From: CAZIIK01 sp964539235
GTDB taxonomy: Bacteria; Pseudomonadota; Gammaproteobacteria; Francisellales; CACEW01
Length of the DNA stretch: 7,555 bases
Direction of reading: 5' to 3'
Assembly: GCA_964539235.1 (NCBI GenBank)
Contig: CAZIIK010000120.1
Coordinates: 1 to 7,555 of the forward strand
Part shown: piece after piece, positions 5,803-7,555 of the stretch
How positions within the stretch are numbered: position 1 is the first letter of the stretch
Layout: the number at the start of each line of letters is the position of its first letter
Notes under the pieces: generated by a model
Told to the model about the DNA's origin: nothing
Database searches by the model: none
The model's input: only the letters and a program-made list of their open reading frames with translations
Position numbers and translations under genes: made by a program

Positions 5803-7097
5803 GCGACTGTGTCCGGTGTGAGTAACTGCTGCAACGCGTGAATGGTGTGATCAATGTGTGCAGCGGTGTGGTTGCAGGTGAGGAAGAAGCGTAGACGAGC
5901 CGATTTTTCTGCAACGGCTGGATAAATCACCGGTTGAGCGATGACTTGATGCTCAGTCATCAGTTGGTGGGCAATTTTTACGGTGCGCAGAGAGTCGCCA
6001 ATAATGATTGGAATAACGGCATGACCTTCGGCATGACCCGTGTCTAATCCAGTGTGCTGTGCCTGTTGCAGAAAATAATGGCCGTTATGTTGTAAGTGTG
6101 TGACGTACTCAGGATGCATTTGCCAGTGTTGCAATGCGGCAAGGCTGGCCGCAGCAAGTGGTGGTGCTAAGCCAACTGAATACAGAAAACCGGGTGCGGT
6201 GTAGCGCAGGTATTCAATTAAGTGTGCGTTGCCGGCAATGTAGCCGCCGCAGCTGGCTAGCGTTTTGCTCAGCGTACCCATCCAAAGGTCGATATCCTGT
6301 GGGTTGACCTGCTGCTGCTCAAAACTGCCACGGCCAGTTTGGCCTAAGACGCCGAGTGAATGTGCTTCGTCAACCATGAGAAAGGTTTTGTGTTGTTGCT
6401 TCAGTGTAATTAATTCAGCCAGCGGCGGTGTATCACCATCCATGCTGAACAGGCCTTCCGTAACGATCAGAACTTTTTGGTAATTCAAGCGATGCTGAGT
6501 TAACAAATCATTGAGTACATGCATGTCGTTATGCGGGAAGGACAGTCGTGCAGCACCAGACAGTAACGCACCTTGGACGATGCTGTTGTGACTGAGAGCA
6601 TCGTGCAGGATCAGGTCTTTTTCACCGAACAAATGACCAATGGTCGACACATTGGTCGCATGGCCACTGACAAACGCTACAGAGTCTTCGGCTTGGTAGA
6701 CTGCAGCGATAGCTGTTTCTAATTCACGGTGAAAATGACGTTCGCCCGATACAATACGGCTAGAAGATACGGATGTGCCGTATTGTTCGATGGCAGCTTG
6801 AGCAGCTGCTTTAACGGTGGGTTGTCCGTTTAAACCTAAATAATTGTAAGTGGCAAAGTTAATGTGCGGCTGATCGTTAATTTCAGTTGTTGCGCCGGCG
6901 GTTTGTTGATGCGTGAGGAAGTAAGGTGATGGCACACCGGTGTGTTGCAGAATGGTTTGTCGAGTTTGTACCGGTTGAAAGGCGGCCAATTGGTCGATTT
7001 TCCAAAAACTATGCGGTAGGTTTTCTAAGGTGTATTCGGGGTTATTTGAGGTGTGAATACGTTGGCTGAGTGCGGTTAAAAAATCAGAGGTCGCCAT
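5799..7097 (-). CDS. Alpha-oxoamine synthase (PLP-dependent, BioF/KBL/SPT fold)
   Basis: This 432-residue fold-type I PLP enzyme condenses an amino acid with an acyl thioester and releases CO2. Key residues align with E. coli BioF: His170 (LSHNSI; BioF His133, stacks on PLP), Asp243 and His246 (MVDEAHSLG; BioF 204 and 207) and the PLP-lysine Lys278 in GTLSKTLAS (BioF 236). FATYNYLGLN (81-90), TEGLFSMDGD (213-222) and ARLRFFLT (400-407) are also family hallmarks. An N-terminal extension of about 37 residues precedes the region matching BioF. No biotin genes or threonine dehydrogenase gene lie beside it, which argues against BioF and KBL. The downstream reductase, acyltransferase and phosphatidyltransferase favour a serine palmitoyltransferase-like or related lipid role; a CqsA/LqsA-type signal synthase is an alternative. 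It is first in the operon; the Shine-Dalgarno is weak (CTGG). Confidence 0.9.
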   Translation of the reverse strand: MATSDFLTALSQRIHTSNNPEYTLENLPHSFWKIDQLAAFQPVQTRQTILQHTGVPSPYFLTHQQTAGATTEINDQPHINFATYNYLGLNGQPTVKAAAQAAIEQYGTSVSSSRIVSGERHFHRELETAIAAVYQAEDSVAFVSGHATNVSTIGHLFGEKDLILHDALSHNSIVQGALLSGAARLSFPHNDMHVLNDLLTQHRLNYQKVLIVTEGLFSMDGDTPPLAELITLKQQHKTFLMVDEAHSLGVLGQTGRGSFEQQQVNPQDIDLWMGTLSKTLASCGGYIAGNAHLIEYLRYTAPGFLYSVGLAPPLAAASLAALQHWQMHPEYVTHLQHNGHYFLQQAQHTGLDTGHAEGHAVIPIIIGDSLRTVKIAHQLMTEHQVIAQPVIYPAVAEKSARLRFFLTCNHTAAHIDHTIHALQQLLTPDTVA

Positions 7098-7176
7098 GCC
7101 AGAATCAAGTACTGTAAAAGATGGGCCATGCTAGCATCGGTTATGTGTTTTGTAACGGTTGGCAGAGGATTGTTTT

Positions 7177-7193
7177 CATCAGTAAGACTGATG
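7177..7193. promoter_or_regulatory. Perfect palindrome beside the operon promoter (possible operator)
   Basis: CATCAGT (7177-7183) and ACTGATG (7187-7193) form a perfect 7-bp inverted repeat with a 3-nt spacer. It abuts the proposed -10 of the minus-strand operon, at about the transcription start. This would suit a dimeric repressor, or a small hairpin at the 5' end of the leader RNA. No regulator gene is in the window. Confidence 0.35.
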
Positions 7194-7218
7194 TATATGG
7201 ACCTCCCATTGTAGTCAA
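7192..7218 (-). promoter_or_regulatory. Candidate sigma-70 promoter of the four-gene operon
   Basis: On the minus strand TTGACT (7218-7213) matches five of six positions of the -35 consensus, and TATACA (7197-7192) is a fair -10. The 15-bp spacing is shorter than the ideal 17, which would make it weak or activator-dependent. It lies about 95 bp before the synthase ATG and no better pair was seen. Confidence 0.35.
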
Positions 7219-7416
7219 CACATAGAGAGTAGGAGAAAAGTTGCAGTTGTATATTCGACTTCACATGGATAGGTATTTTTTATCTATCCGATCCCTAATG
7301 GTTATCTGCGGTACTGATTCCTCATTGCATAAGTGACTATTACAAGCCGAACAGTCTTTCAGGTTTTATCAGTACAGGGTGACTTCCCCTTTTTCATCAT
7401 GCGTTGGCAACTCTAA

Positions 7417-7555
7417 GATGCTGTCCGAAAATGGGTATTTTTCTTGTTATGCATTCAAACAGATGCGGATTTTTGGGATGTGCAGGGTCATAATACCGAT
7501 TTGTCACGTGATATGCAGCACACAAGCCATGGAAAAGGTATACCCGAGTGATTTG
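7417..7555 (+). mobile_element. Left end of an IS5-like insertion sequence (truncated by window)
   Basis: A transposase start on the plus strand at 7529 is preceded by GATGCTGTCCGAAAATG starting at 7417, which resembles the terminal inverted repeats of the IS427/IS1031-type IS5 family (G-rich start, CTGTCCGAAAA). The exact end is an estimate; TAA or CTAA just before it would suit the short TNA target duplications of that group. Only about 140 bp of the element is inside the window, so the right inverted repeat cannot be checked. Confidence 0.55.
7529..7555 (+). CDS. IS5-like transposase, N-terminal fragment at window edge
   Basis: The frame reads MEKVYPSDL to the last base. This is the characteristic opening of IS5-type transposases, where a YPSDL-(T/S)-D-x-QW motif begins the N-terminal domain that precedes the DDE nuclease. 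The frame stays open upstream to about 7405, so a longer start such as the ATG at 7420 is possible, but the family start fits 7529. There is no strong Shine-Dalgarno. The catalytic domain lies outside the window. Confidence 0.65.

Larger units (their letters stand above)
7098..7416. other. Intergenic region between the lipid operon and the insertion sequence
   Basis: I find no convincing gene here. It holds the proposed operon promoter and the 7177-7193 palindrome. A small hairpin lies at 7267-7289 (GGATAG / CTATCC), and a plus-strand 31-codon frame begins TTG at 7241 behind an AGGAGA. The minus-strand frames beyond 7260 are short and closed by stops, so any gene once upstream of the synthase is not visible. 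Confidence 0.5.

Noticed and set aside
5799..7097. Assignment of the PLP enzyme as biotin synthesis BioF or as KBL
   Set aside because: No bioB, bioC, bioD or tdh neighbour is present, and the downstream genes point to lipid chemistry; the fold alone cannot separate these.
7076..7264. Minus-strand 62-codon frame overlapping the start of the synthase
   Set aside because: It overlaps the synthase start out of frame, covers the promoter and palindrome, and has no recognisable motif.
7267..7289. Hairpin GGATAG / CTATCC as a terminator
   Set aside because: No U-tract follows on either strand and the loop is long; it may be chance.

Overview
The window looks like a chromosomal stretch from a moderate-GC (high 40s percent, by eye) Gram-negative bacterium, probably a gammaproteobacterium. 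That placement rests only on codon use, compact ATGA-type gene overlaps and the kinds of protein families present, so it is tentative. All seven intact protein genes lie on the minus strand. The window therefore reads from right to left.

Right edge (about 7417-7555): the left end and first nine codons of an IS5-like transposase gene on the plus strand, cut off by the window. Between it and the first minus-strand gene lies about 320 bp holding a plausible minus-strand promoter and a small perfect palindrome that could be an operator.

Main operon (7097 down to 3550): four genes whose ends overlap by 4, 4 and 11 bp. They encode an alpha-oxoamine synthase (PLP enzyme of the BioF/KBL/serine palmitoyltransferase fold), a GNAT acyltransferase, a short-chain dehydrogenase/reductase with a hydrophobic-basic tail, and a membrane CDP-alcohol phosphatidyltransferase. 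Together they suggest condensation of an amino acid with an acyl thioester, keto reduction, N- or O-acylation, and attachment of a phospho-alcohol. This would give a sphingolipid-like or other amino-lipid. It is an inference from enzyme classes; no product is proven by the sequence.

Middle (about 3540 down to 2237): a single P-loop ATPase gene of the archaeal-ATPase type. It is more AT-rich than its neighbours, with its own repeat-studded promoter upstream (a TATGAAT array with 14-bp period) and two near-identical 32-nt palindromes just downstream. It looks like a cassette inserted into the operon. A short open frame just beyond it (2138-2237) may be the 3' end of a gene that the insertion interrupted.

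Left part (2120 down to 181): an unrecognised 325-residue protein (TTG start) and a GT-A type glycosyltransferase, overlapping by ATGA. They are followed by a likely intrinsic terminator at 85-105. These two could decorate the lipid or another surface glycan.
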